A stretch of 64,000 bases of DNA from SpSt-333 sp964371615 (GTDB lineage Bacteria; Bacteroidota; Ignavibacteria; UBA10030; UBA8401). The stretch lies in the NCBI GenBank assembly GCA_964371615.1, contig CAYJMS010000001.1, positions 682,001 through 746,000 of the forward strand. Direction: 5' to 3'. A program made the translations under genes and the position numbers. Below are positions 9,478 through 16,964 of this stretch, piece after piece. The notes under the pieces were generated by a model that was not told the origin of the DNA, did no database searches, and saw nothing but the letters and a program-made list of their open reading frames with translations. Numbering within the stretch: position 1 is the first letter of the stretch; each line of letters starts with the position of its first letter.

Positions 9478-9531
9478 AAAAACGCCGAGACAGACCTGAC
9501 GATGCGGTTGGGGATTGTTCTCGGCGTTTTC
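9478..9531. terminator. Hairpin terminator after nrdJ
   Basis: A stem AAAACGCCGAGA pairs with TCTCGGCGTTTT across a loop of about 28 bases, ending in T-rich sequence on the plus strand and T-rich on the minus strand as well. It lies 100 bases past the nrdJ stop and 70 before the next gene. Confidence 0.7.
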
Positions 9532-9599
9532 AGTTTTTAGATCTCTCTTGTTCTCTCTTAGAAAAAGCTTATATTTGCATAAACGTAAAGGAGACAAAA

Positions 9600-10625
9600 A
9601 TGTCTTTTATTGAAGTTACTTCTCCCCAGTTCGAAGTGGTGAAAAGCATGGAATCTTTTGTGGCGCAAAATCTTTCCACGCTGTTAAAATCGGTAGATGA
9701 GAACTGGCAGCCGACTGATCTTTTACCGGATATGACCGCCGATGATTGGCGGGAACAGATCACGGAATTCCGGCGACGGGCAAAATCGTTGGCCGATGAA
9801 GTACTGGTGGTGCTTGTGGGGGATATGGTGACGGAAGAAGCGCTTCCAAGCTATCAGACTTGGTTGAACCGGTTCGGCGGAATCAACGATCCGACAGGAG
9901 ACAGCGACGGCGCATGGGCGCGGTGGAGCAGAGGGTGGACATCAGAAGAGAATCGCCACGGCGATCTACTCAATAAATACCTCTATCTTACCGGAAGAGT
10001 AGACATGCGCTCAGTGGAAACAACGGTGCAGCATCTCATCAACAGCGGATTTAATACAAATTCCGGAAATGACCCGTATCTCGGATTCATTTACACATCA
10101 TTTCAGGAACGGGCAACAAAGATCTCTCACCGAAACGTGGGAATACTGGCAAAAAAATGCGGCGACGAACATCTTCACAAAATTTGCGGATTGATCGCCG
10201 GCGATGAAGCGCGTCACGAAAAAGCCTACAAATTGTTCATGTCGAAGGTGTTCGAGATCGATCCGAAAAACGCCGTTACGGCCTTTGCACAGATGATGAA
10301 GAACAAGGTTACGATGCCCGCAAGCCTCATGACGGACGGCAAGGATGTCAACCTATTTTCAAAATTCTCCAATGTGGCGCAACGGATCGGTGTGTATACC
10401 GCAAATGATTATGCGTCCATCATCGCTGCTTTGGTTGATGAATGGAAAGTGGAATCATTAACCGGACTTTCCGATGCTTCCCAAAAAGCCCAGGATTATT
10501 TATGCACTTTGGCGGTCAGATACGAACGACTCGCAGACAGGTTGAAAATTACCGGAAATGCGAGATTCAGCTGGATTTTTGACCGGGAAATCGTACTGGA
10601 TACTCCAAAAATATCAATGGTGTAA
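9600..10625 (+). CDS. Acyl-ACP desaturase (soluble di-iron, stearoyl-ACP desaturase family)
   Basis: A soluble di-iron enzyme that introduces a cis double bond into acyl chains bound to acyl carrier protein, giving unsaturated membrane lipids with oxygen as oxidant. All six iron ligands are seen with the spacing of the plant enzyme: E79, E117 and H120 (EENRH), E170, E203 and H206 (DEARH). 341 residues, typical of the family. The start is fixed by a strong ribosome site, AAAGGAG, 7 bases before the ATG. The TTG of the following macro-domain remnant abuts the stop codon directly. Confidence 0.93.
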   Translation: MSFIEVTSPQFEVVKSMESFVAQNLSTLLKSVDENWQPTDLLPDMTADDWREQITEFRRRAKSLADEVLVVLVGDMVTEEALPSYQTWLNRFGGINDPTGDSDGAWARWSRGWTSEENRHGDLLNKYLYLTGRVDMRSVETTVQHLINSGFNTNSGNDPYLGFIYTSFQERATKISHRNVGILAKKCGDEHLHKICGLIAGDEARHEKAYKLFMSKVFEIDPKNAVTAFAQMMKNKVTMPASLMTDGKDVNLFSKFSNVAQRIGVYTANDYASIIAALVDEWKVESLTGLSDASQKAQDYLCTLAVRYERLADRLKITGNARFSWIFDREIVLDTPKISMV

Positions 10626-10910
10626 TTGTTTACTCTACCAACGACCGTTGACGATATACCCTCGACGGTCATCGACATCGTTCGGGGCGACATCACGAAG
10701 ATCGACGTAGATGCTGTTGTGAATGCCGCCAATACCACATTGCTCGGCGGTGTGTACGGATATCCGCTTGCCGATGCGGCAGGTATCGCCGTCCGAACGG
10801 TAAAGGAATTTCTGCTTCAAAAAACGTCGGTCCGCACAATCCATTTTGTCTGTTTCGATGACGATGCCGAAGACGCCTACCGGACAGCCTTCCGGTTATT
10901 CGGTGTGTAA
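10626..10910 (+). pseudogene. Macro-domain protein with large internal deletion
   Basis: The first 42 residues carry the N-terminal half of an ADP-ribose-binding macro domain (IVRGDITKIDVDAVVNAANTTLLGG). The next residues jump straight to the C-terminal part (VYGYPLADAAGIAVRTVKEFL, then FVCFDDDAEDAYRTAF). The middle, about 85-90 residues including the GGGVDGAIH and substrate-loop (AFPxxSTG) regions, is absent. The frame is kept, giving 94 residues against about 170 for the family. The junction lies at a GGTGT, which both ancestral flanks would plausibly contain. A TTG start abuts the desaturase stop. Loss of both binding loops makes activity unlikely. Confidence 0.8.
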
Positions 10911-10996
10911 TGAGATTTTATCTGCTACTATTGAATGAGTGATACCTTCTCCGGAAATTACAATTCATATACTATTCATACGAAAGCGAACGGACA

Positions 10997-11533
10997 ATGA
11001 AGAATCGGAAAGTACTTCTGTATATCGCCATGAGCCTCGACGGATATATCGCCCGGCCGGACGGCGATATCGATTGGCTTTCATCGGTGCAGCGTGAAGG
11101 AGAAGATTACGGATACGGTGATTTCATTAACACCGTTGATACGGTTATCATCGGCAGAAAAACATACGACAAAGTGCTGTCGTTCGGTGTTCCGTTCCCG
11201 CATTCCGATAAAGAATGTTATATTATTACCAGAAGCGAGCGGCCGCCGATCGGGAAAATAATATTTTACACAAATAATCTTAAAGATCTCGTTGCCTCTC
11301 TCAAAGGCAAACAGGGAGGGAATATATTTGTGGACGGTGGAGCGGAAATCGTCAACACAATGATGAAGCACGGGCTTTTTGACGAATATATTATTTCCAT
11401 CATCCCCGTATTTCTTGGAAACGGAATACGCTTGTTTAACGATGCCCGGCCGGAGGAGTCTGTCACTCTTGTGTCTGCCGTGAGTTTCGATTCAGGATTA
11501 GTCCAACTCCATTATAGAAAGAACAATGAATAA
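10997..11533 (+). CDS. Dihydrofolate reductase-fold protein (RibD C-terminal/YyaP family)
   Basis: 178-residue NADPH-dependent reductase-like protein. The N-terminus (KVLLYIAMSLDGYIARPDGDIDWL) and the IIGRKTYD and IFVDGGAEIVNTM segments are those of the RibD_C/YyaP-YwjB family, distinct from housekeeping folate reductase. The natural substrate of these proteins is usually unknown. It starts 86 bases after the macro-domain remnant and overlaps the next gene by 8 bases, suggesting a small operon with the DUF1801 protein and tag. Only a weak ribosome site is visible. Confidence 0.88.
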   Translation: MKNRKVLLYIAMSLDGYIARPDGDIDWLSSVQREGEDYGYGDFINTVDTVIIGRKTYDKVLSFGVPFPHSDKECYIITRSERPPIGKIIFYTNNLKDLVASLKGKQGGNIFVDGGAEIVNTMMKHGLFDEYIISIIPVFLGNGIRLFNDARPEESVTLVSAVSFDSGLVQLHYRKNNE

Positions 11534-11921
11534 GAAACCGACCGTTGAACAATTTCTCAGCAAGCATCCGCCGGAGATCCGCGTTATTGCTGAAAAACTC
11601 CGTACGCTGATATGTGCAACGATTCCGGTACATATCGAAGCGGTGTATCCGGGGTGGGGACTAATCGGGTATCGTGTGATCAACGACCGGAAGAGCAAAT
11701 ATTTTGCGTTTATCGCCCCGGGTGCCGAGGGTGTTAAACTGGGATTTGAGTTCGGCATATTGCTGCCCGATCCGAGCAAAATATTGAAGGGGAACGGAAA
11801 ACAGGTGAGATATATATTCATCTCCAGACAGAGCGAAATTAAAAAAAGGATCATTGGGCCGTTGATCTGGGAAGCAGCAATGGTTGCAGTTCATCATACT
11901 CACAAGAAGGTGAAAAAATGA
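11526..11921 (+). CDS. DUF1801 (YdhG-like) protein
   Basis: 131-residue cytoplasmic protein of the DUF1801/YdhG family: TVEQFLSKHPPEIRVIAEKLRTLI at the start, then a conserved aromatic segment (YPGWGLIGYRV) and a C-terminal Lys-rich tail. Members have a small alpha/beta fold; some are called iron chaperone-like, but the role is not settled. It overlaps the DHFR-fold gene by 8 bases and the tag gene by 4 (ATGA), so the three are very likely co-translated. Confidence 0.82.
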   Translation: MNKKPTVEQFLSKHPPEIRVIAEKLRTLICATIPVHIEAVYPGWGLIGYRVINDRKSKYFAFIAPGAEGVKLGFEFGILLPDPSKILKGNGKQVRYIFISRQSEIKKRIIGPLIWEAAMVAVHHTHKKVKK

Positions 11922-12505
11922 AATACCGCTGTGCCTGGTGCGGATCCGACCCGCTCTATACACTGTATCATGACACTGAATGGGGCGTGCCGCTCCATGA
12001 TGACAGGAAATTGTTCGAAATGCTCATCCTTGAAGGAGCGCAGGCAGGATTGAGTTGGATCACCATTCTACGGAAGCGGGACGAATACCGAAGGGCTTTC
12101 GACCGTTTCGATCCGAAAAAGATCATTCGCTTTGATAAGAAAAAAGTAAATGCACTGATGAGAAATCCGGGAATTGTCCGGAACCGGTTGAAAATTGAGT
12201 CTGTTAAAAAAAATGCCGCCGCGTTCTTGACGGTACAGAAGGAGTTCGGCAGTTTTGATGCGTATATCTGGCAATTTGTGAATGGAAATCCCATTGTCAA
12301 CTCACGTCGGTCGCTCAAGGATATTCCGTCCGCTACCCCGGAATCGGATGCCATGAGCAAGGATATGAAAAAGCGGGGATTTACCTTCGCTGGATCGACG
12401 ATCTGTTATGCCTTTATGCAGGCATGCGGCATGGTCAACGATCACGAGACACGTTGTTTCCGTTATCGTTCCGTGAATCGAAAAAAGAGATCCGGTCTAT
12501 TGTGA
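11918..12505 (+). CDS. tag: DNA-3-methyladenine glycosylase I
   Basis: It removes 3-methyladenine from alkylated DNA as the first step of base excision repair. The zinc snap of the family is complete: C5 and H18 near the N-terminus, H176 and C180 in the C-terminal NDHETRCFR motif. The helical core contains the conserved EGAQAGLSWITILRKRD block. 195 residues, full length. It overlaps DUF1801 by 4 bases and is the last gene of this small operon. Confidence 0.95.
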   Translation: MKYRCAWCGSDPLYTLYHDTEWGVPLHDDRKLFEMLILEGAQAGLSWITILRKRDEYRRAFDRFDPKKIIRFDKKKVNALMRNPGIVRNRLKIESVKKNAAAFLTVQKEFGSFDAYIWQFVNGNPIVNSRRSLKDIPSATPESDAMSKDMKKRGFTFAGSTICYAFMQACGMVNDHETRCFRYRSVNRKKRSGLL

Positions 12506-12545
12506 CGGCGAATGAAGGGATTGGAATAACGGATGAATAAATTTG

Positions 12546-12574
12546 TTGACATGACTTGTAAATATTGTTACTAT
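12546..12574 (+). promoter_or_regulatory. Promoter of the stand-alone receiver gene
   Basis: Perfect TTGACA (12546-12551), a 17-base spacer, then TACTAT (12569-12574). The predicted start point at about 12581 lies 14 bases before the chosen ATG at 12595. This excludes the longer frame that begins inside the -10 box. Confidence 0.6.
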
Positions 12575-12594
12575 TTACAAGGAAACCTCTCACT

Positions 12595-12972
12595 ATGGAT
12601 GACATAAAAACAGTTCTTATTGTTGACGATTCTGAAACGAATCGGTTGCTTCTCGGAGCAATCTTGTCCAAGTACAGTCTTCGGATTCTTTATGCCGAAG
12701 ACGGTGATGAGGCAGTACAAAAATTTTACGAAAGCCAGCCCGCCATTGTTTTTATCGACCACATCATGCCGAAGCAAAACGGTGCCGATGCTTTATTCGA
12801 GATGAAACACAGTAATCCGAATTTCATCGGCGTGTTGATCTCTGCACTCGCCACACCGGATGACATTAAAAGGATCTTCGATCTTTCCGGAGCAGAGGAG
12901 TTTATTCAACGCCCGTTTCAGTCCATAGTAATCACCGAAATTCTGAAAAAATATCACATTATCGAAGGATGA
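12595..12972 (+). CDS. Stand-alone response regulator receiver (CheY-like)
   Basis: Single receiver domain of 125 residues with no output domain. The acidic pair D11/D12, phospho-acceptor D55 (VFIDHIMP) and switch Ser83 (LISA) are present. The invariant Lys before the Pro-Phe of the last loop is replaced by Arg (FIQRPF, R106), which usually alters phosphorylation or the switch. The ATG at 12595 follows an AAGGAA and a consensus promoter. It faces a second receiver operon across a bidirectional terminator; the two could be linked, though this is an inference from proximity only. Confidence 0.9.
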   Translation: MDDIKTVLIVDDSETNRLLLGAILSKYSLRILYAEDGDEAVQKFYESQPAIVFIDHIMPKQNGADALFEMKHSNPNFIGVLISALATPDDIKRIFDLSGAEEFIQRPFQSIVITEILKKYHIIEG

Positions 12973-12992
12973 TCAGCGCATATTTTGGCAAT

Positions 12993-13022
12993 AAAAAAGG
13001 ACGCCATGGGCGTCCTTTTTTT
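12993..13022. terminator. Bidirectional terminator
   Basis: A 7-bp stem GGACGCC / GGCGTCC with loop ATG is flanked by six A on the left and seven T on the right. It separates two converging transcription units. Confidence 0.85.
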
Positions 13023-13044
13023 GTTTATGCATGAAACCGATATT

Positions 13045-14739
13045 TCAACCCAGGACCCGAAGATATTCATCCAGCGAAATCACTCCCGCCATCAATTTTT
13101 TCGCCGCATCCATCCGGATCGATTCGAATCCTTTTCGATTCGCTGCTTCGCGCAGACGCACCGGGGACGCTTGATTATAGATCAGGTCTTTTATCTCTTC
13201 ATCGATCGGCAGCACTTCATGAATCGCGATCCGTCCCAGATGCCCGTCTCCGCCGCAGTTTTCGCATCCCTTTCCCTTAAACAACGTAATGGCCTCACCC
13301 AACTGGCTTAATCCGGCATCGTGCAGATCATGCTCGGTCGGTTTGTACTGAACTTTGCAATATTTGCATATCCGTCGGGCAAGTTGCTGGTAAATGACTC
13401 CGTTTAAAATCGGTGCGAGCCATGATGGGGGGATGTCGAAGTTGACCAGACGGGGAATGACAGACAGAGCATCGCTGGCCAGTACAGTGCTCAGTACCAT
13501 ATTTCCGGTCAATGCCGCTTCCGCTGCGGCGCGTCCGGCGGCAGGTTCGTGGATGCTGCCGAGAAAGACCACATCGGGATGCTGACGCAGCACCGCTCTC
13601 ATCGATGTTGCATAATCCATTTTCTGATCAGGATCGATTTCCACCTGACTGGCAAAATTCAACCTGAATTCGACCGGATTTTCGATTGTCATGATGCTCT
13701 TTTGATCCTCGCGAAGACTGTCCAGGCATGCATACGCTGTGGTGCTGACACCGGAACCGGACGGACCGGCGATCATTAAGAGTCCGCGGGGCCGGGTCAA
13801 CAAATGGCGGACATGATTGAGATTCTCGCCGGAAAACCCGATCTCCTTCAGATCGCGAATTCCCTGTCCCTTTCGAATGATGCGAATAGCATATCGTTCT
13901 CCCTCCATGGTCGGCAGTGTATTCACGCGGAAGTCGAAAAGAAAATTTCCGTATTGCGACGAGTACCGGCCGTCCTGGGCTTTCTTTTTGTCAAACAGTT
14001 TCAAACTGCCGCGTGTGCGGAGAACGTTACAGACGGTCTCCGTCATTTCTTTTGGAAGCGACAAATAGTGGTTCAATACGCCGTCGATATTGAGTCGCAC
14101 CCTCAATTCGGTCTCCATCGGTTCCAAGTAGATGTCCGTCGCACCGAGCTTGATAGCCCGCATGACCAGTTCATCAACGATGAGATCGACATTCGGCAGT
14201 TTCCCGGAATTAAATATCTCATACACTTTTTCCTTCGGCCGGGATTTCAGGTCGATCGTCTCCAGGGGGAATTTTGACTGCAGAATTTGGTATTCATTTA
14301 GTTTTTTATCGACGCCCAGATTCAATACGGACAGTAAGGCCGATCGTTTTGCTGTTACCGGTACGATGAACGCCTTTGTTTCGTTCCGCATCGCTTCAAC
14401 GATTTCTTTATACGGAGGCGACGTGAAGACAACGGTCAATTCAATACCGCTGCGGATGATCGGAAGAGCATTAAATTTTTTCAGGAACGAATCTTTGATC
14501 TGTTTGTCGGTCAATGATACCATCGATTCGGTCAGATTCAGGAAGGGGATGTTGAAATCTTCCGAAATCGCTTCCGCCACAAGATCCTCACTCACGCCAA
14601 GCGAATCGATCAGCACGTCGGCAGTGAATTTATGTTCCGCACCTCCCATCATACGTTGGAATTTTTCGATACGTACTTTGTCAAGGTGTCCTTTCGCCAT
14701 CAGGTGCCGAACAAGACGGATATCTTCTTCTTTAATCAT
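13045..14739 (-). CDS. GspE/PilB-like protein with degenerate ATPase motifs (pseudo-ATPase)
   Basis: 564 residues with the architecture of type II secretion/type IV pilus assembly ATPases: an N-terminal MshEN/T2SSE-N-like region (about 1-140), the N2 domain (about 170-290), a RecA-like core and a zinc-binding tetracysteine (C458, C461, C492, C495). All four nucleotide motifs are altered. Walker A is GPSGSGVST, with Val331 in place of Lys. The Asp box reads TIENPVE (Asp to Asn354). Walker B reads GSIHE, with Ser395 in place of the catalytic Glu. The His box reads STVLAS (His to Leu420). ATP hydrolysis is therefore unlikely, while the fold appears intact. It is the third gene of an operon after a receiver and a zinc-ribbon protein, which suggests a regulatory or scaffold role rather than a motor. 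Confidence 0.9.
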   Translation of the reverse strand: MIKEEDIRLVRHLMAKGHLDKVRIEKFQRMMGGAEHKFTADVLIDSLGVSEDLVAEAISEDFNIPFLNLTESMVSLTDKQIKDSFLKKFNALPIIRSGIELTVVFTSPPYKEIVEAMRNETKAFIVPVTAKRSALLSVLNLGVDKKLNEYQILQSKFPLETIDLKSRPKEKVYEIFNSGKLPNVDLIVDELVMRAIKLGATDIYLEPMETELRVRLNIDGVLNHYLSLPKEMTETVCNVLRTRGSLKLFDKKKAQDGRYSSQYGNFLFDFRVNTLPTMEGERYAIRIIRKGQGIRDLKEIGFSGENLNHVRHLLTRPRGLLMIAGPSGSGVSTTAYACLDSLREDQKSIMTIENPVEFRLNFASQVEIDPDQKMDYATSMRAVLRQHPDVVFLGSIHEPAAGRAAAEAALTGNMVLSTVLASDALSVIPRLVNFDIPPSWLAPILNGVIYQQLARRICKYCKVQYKPTEHDLHDAGLSQLGEAITLFKGKGCENCGGDGHLGRIAIHEVLPIDEEIKDLIYNQASPVRLREAANRKGFESIRMDAAKKLMAGVISLDEYLRVLG

Positions 14740-14744
14740 AGGGA

Positions 14745-14981
14745 TTACCCGAACAGTTTATCGATGTCGCTCTGGCTGACAGTAGTATTTTTTTCGTCGC
14801 CGGAGACCGCTTTGCGGTTAATCTCCAACAGCAATTTCAGTTCCTGATCGGAAAAGATGCCTGCGGGAGTGAAGTGCGCAGAAGGATTGTGAACATCCGT
14901 TTGATGAGAAATGAGGCCGCCGCAGTTGCTGCAATATGCTCCGGAGGGGATAATGTCGGATTTACAATGGGGACAGATCAT
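14745..14981 (-). CDS. Small zinc-ribbon protein with C-terminal FliM-like docking motif
   Basis: 78 residues. An N-terminal zinc ribbon has C3, C6, C17 and C20 (CPHC...CSNC). A linker and a short predicted helix follow (SDQELKLLLEINRK, about 44-57), and the protein ends SQSDIDKLFG (69-78). That ending resembles the N-terminal LSQxEIDALL segment by which flagellar FliM binds phosphorylated CheY. The gene overlaps the upstream CheY-like receiver gene by 4 bases and sits 5 bases before the pseudo-ATPase. I infer an adaptor between receiver and pseudo-ATPase; no homologue of known function was recognised. Confidence 0.85.
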   Translation of the reverse strand: MICPHCKSDIIPSGAYCSNCGGLISHQTDVHNPSAHFTPAGIFSDQELKLLLEINRKAVSGDEKNTTVSQSDIDKLFG

Positions 14982-15367
14982 GACTGGAGGCCCTCCACTT
15001 GCAGCAATTGCCGAATTAAATCGATGACTTTGGCAGTTGAATACGGCTTTACTAAATAGTAACTGGCGCCAAGTTGTTTGGCTTCTTGCACTACTTCTAT
15101 ACTAGACACGGCAGAGATCATGACCACAATTGCATCAGGTTTTACGGCTCGAATTTTTTTCAACGCGTCCATGCCGGAGAGTTTCGGCATCATATTGTCC
15201 ATAAATACTATAGAGGGATTGATTTTGCCGAACAATTCTACACCTTCTTCTCCGTTTGCGGCAAAATGGATGTGTTGTATACCCGATTTTTTTAACGACA
15301 TCGCAAATAGTGCCCGAATATGTTCCGAGTCGTCCACGACCAATACGGAAATTTCTTCTTTTGTCAT
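14978..15367 (-). CDS. Stand-alone response regulator receiver (CheY-like)
   Basis: 129-residue single receiver domain with every catalytic residue: D12/D13, phospho-acceptor D57 (VFMDNMMP), Ser85 (MISA) and Lys107 (LVKPY). There is no DNA-binding or enzymatic output domain, so it must act by protein contact. It is the first gene of an operon with the zinc-ribbon protein (4-base overlap) and the pseudo-ATPase. No histidine kinase gene is adjacent; the nearest one in the window is at 38.2-39.9 kb. Confidence 0.93.
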   Translation of the reverse strand: MTKEEISVLVVDDSEHIRALFAMSLKKSGIQHIHFAANGEEGVELFGKINPSIVFMDNMMPKLSGMDALKKIRAVKPDAIVVMISAVSSIEVVQEAKQLGASYYLVKPYSTAKVIDLIRQLLQVEGLQS

Positions 15368-15569
15368 GACGTCATTTTTCTTTGGTTGTAAGAAGGATTC
15401 GATGCTCTCATTAGTCAGTCCAACAGTATAGAGGACTTGTCTCCACTCTTAATTTCGGTGCCATCGACCGGTACAACGTAAAGGCGAGACCGCAACACCC
15501 ATGAGATTATCCTGCTTTAGTTCAACTTATGGTAATAAGATTTGAAACCGAATGCAAACGGGAGGAACG

Positions 15570-15731
15570 ATGAAGATTCCTGCTATTTCGAATACGGCAT
15601 TGGCATTGAAAATTGCCTTAATTTTCCGCCATTTCTTGAAACTATCAAAAAAATTACGCATTTTGATGCAGGGACGTCACATGCGTCCCTATTTTTCTTA
15701 TGCGCAAAGCTACGATAAAAAGAATTACTAA
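15570..15731 (+). CDS. Possible small basic peptide overlapping hisB start
   Basis: A 53-codon frame opens at an ATG preceded by GGGAGG at 5 bases, one of the best ribosome sites in the window, and ends at 15731, 32 bases inside hisB in another frame. The peptide is basic and moderately hydrophobic (about eleven Lys/Arg, two or three His) with no recognised domain. hisB itself has no visible ribosome site, so this frame may serve to deliver ribosomes to hisB. It does not have the run of His codons of a classical his leader. Coding status is uncertain. Confidence 0.35.
   Translation: MKIPAISNTALALKIALIFRHFLKLSKKLRILMQGRHMRPYFSYAQSYDKKNY
15671..15697 (+). promoter_or_regulatory. Terminator-like hairpin directly before hisB
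   Basis: A 6-bp stem GGGACG / CGTCCC (15671-15689, loop TCACATG) is followed by TATTTTTC and then, within 3 bases, the hisB ATG. It could be a transcription attenuator for the his genes, or a terminator of an upstream leader transcript. It lies inside the small upstream frame, so translation of that frame would disrupt it. Confidence 0.55.
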
Positions 15732-16284
15732 AGAGACTAAAATCTCTGCAACCGTTGACCTGAATGGAGCGGGAAAATCCGCCGTCTCGACGGGCATCGG
15801 TTTTCTCGATCACATGCTCGATCTCTTTGCCAAACATGGCTTGTTCGATATCTCCGTACAATGCAAAGGCGATCTTTATGTAGACGATCATCATACGACG
15901 GAGGATGTTGGAATTGCATTGGCAAAAGCTTTTGCAGCAGCGCTGGGGGAAAAGAAAGGTGTGACGCGATATGGTATCGCCTATGTGCCGATGGACGAAT
16001 CGCTTGCACGGTGTGTTATCGATCTTAGCGGACGATCTGCTCTTGTTTTTAGGGCGGAATTCAACCGGAAGAAAGTCGGCGATCTTTCTACGGAAATGAT
16101 CGAACATTTTTTCCAATCCTTTGCCGATAACTGTAAAGCGAACATCCACCTCGAAATTTTGTACGGGAAAAATACACACCATAAAATCGAAGCATTGTTT
16201 AAAGCATTTGCCCGTGCAATGCGGCAGGCATGCGAGCAAGATCCGCGTGTCAAGGGTGTGCTCTCCACCAAAGGAAAATTGTAA
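15700..16284 (+). CDS. hisB: Imidazoleglycerol-phosphate dehydratase
   Basis: Histidine biosynthesis, step 6: dehydration of imidazole glycerol phosphate. The 194-residue protein is the monofunctional form, without the histidinol phosphatase domain of enterobacteria. The duplicated metal-binding motifs are seen as FLDHMLDLFAKHG and DDHHTTEDVGIALG-like (DDHHTTEDVGIALA), and later EHFFQSFADN and HHKIEALFKAFARA. It is the first gene of the hisBHAFI run. It has no ribosome site of its own. Confidence 0.97.
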   Translation: MRKATIKRITKETKISATVDLNGAGKSAVSTGIGFLDHMLDLFAKHGLFDISVQCKGDLYVDDHHTTEDVGIALAKAFAAALGEKKGVTRYGIAYVPMDESLARCVIDLSGRSALVFRAEFNRKKVGDLSTEMIEHFFQSFADNCKANIHLEILYGKNTHHKIEALFKAFARAMRQACEQDPRVKGVLSTKGKL

Positions 16285-16355
16285 CAACAACAGATGAGAG
16301 ATTTGAAGAGCAACTCTCCGGGCGTCAACACTGCGACTTTCGTGCATTCATAATT

Positions 16356-16952
16356 ATGATCGGTATTATCGATTATCATTTAAATAATCTTCGGTCCGTA
16401 CAGAAAGCGTTTGAAAAGGCCGGTGTTCGGTCCTTCATTTCTGACAAAGGACACGAATTACGCACGGCGGAGAAGATCGTTCTGCCGGGAGTCGGTGCAT
16501 TCGGTACGGCGATGGAAAATTTGAAGAAACTCGGACTGATCGAGATTCTCAACGACCACGTTTCTTCACGTCAACCGATGTTGGGAATTTGTCTTGGCAT
16601 GCAGTTATTGTTCACCACAAGTCATGAATTGGGTGACCATGGGGGATTGGGATATCTTCGTGGCGAGGTGCGGCAATTCTCTCCATCGGTTAAGGTGCCA
16701 CACATGGGTTGGAATCAGATCGAAATAGTGAAAAAATCCCCGGTGGTGAAAAACGTTGTCGAAAACAGTTTCGCATATTTTGTCCACTCCTATTACGTTG
16801 TACCGCTCGATGATGTGACTGTTGCAGAGACCGAGTACGGACATCGGTTTGCATCAATTGTACAGAAAGAGAATATATTTGGTATTCAGTTCCATCCCGA
16901 AAAAAGTCAGGAAACAGGACTGCAACTGTTGAAAAATTTTGCGTCATTGTAA
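16356..16952 (+). CDS. hisH: Imidazole glycerol phosphate synthase, glutaminase subunit
   Basis: Class I glutamine amidotransferase that feeds ammonia to HisF. The catalytic triad is C79 (GICLGMQ), H180 and E182 (FHPEKSQ). The ATG giving MIGIIDYHLNNL fits the family N-terminus; the frame stays open upstream to 16230 but that part overlaps the hisB end and is not family-like. 198 residues. It works as a heterodimer with HisF, encoded two genes downstream. Confidence 0.96.
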   Translation: MIGIIDYHLNNLRSVQKAFEKAGVRSFISDKGHELRTAEKIVLPGVGAFGTAMENLKKLGLIEILNDHVSSRQPMLGICLGMQLLFTTSHELGDHGGLGYLRGEVRQFSPSVKVPHMGWNQIEIVKKSPVVKNVVENSFAYFVHSYYVVPLDDVTVAETEYGHRFASIVQKENIFGIQFHPEKSQETGLQLLKNFASL

Positions 16953-16964
16953 AAGATTAAAACC

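Noticed and set aside
12565..12594. Upstream extension of the first receiver gene
   Set aside because: It begins inside the predicted -10 box; the ATG at 12595 fits the receiver N-terminus.
15583..16347. 254-codon minus-strand frame opposite hisB
   Set aside because: Shadow of hisB; composition rich in His/Phe/Arg and no motif.
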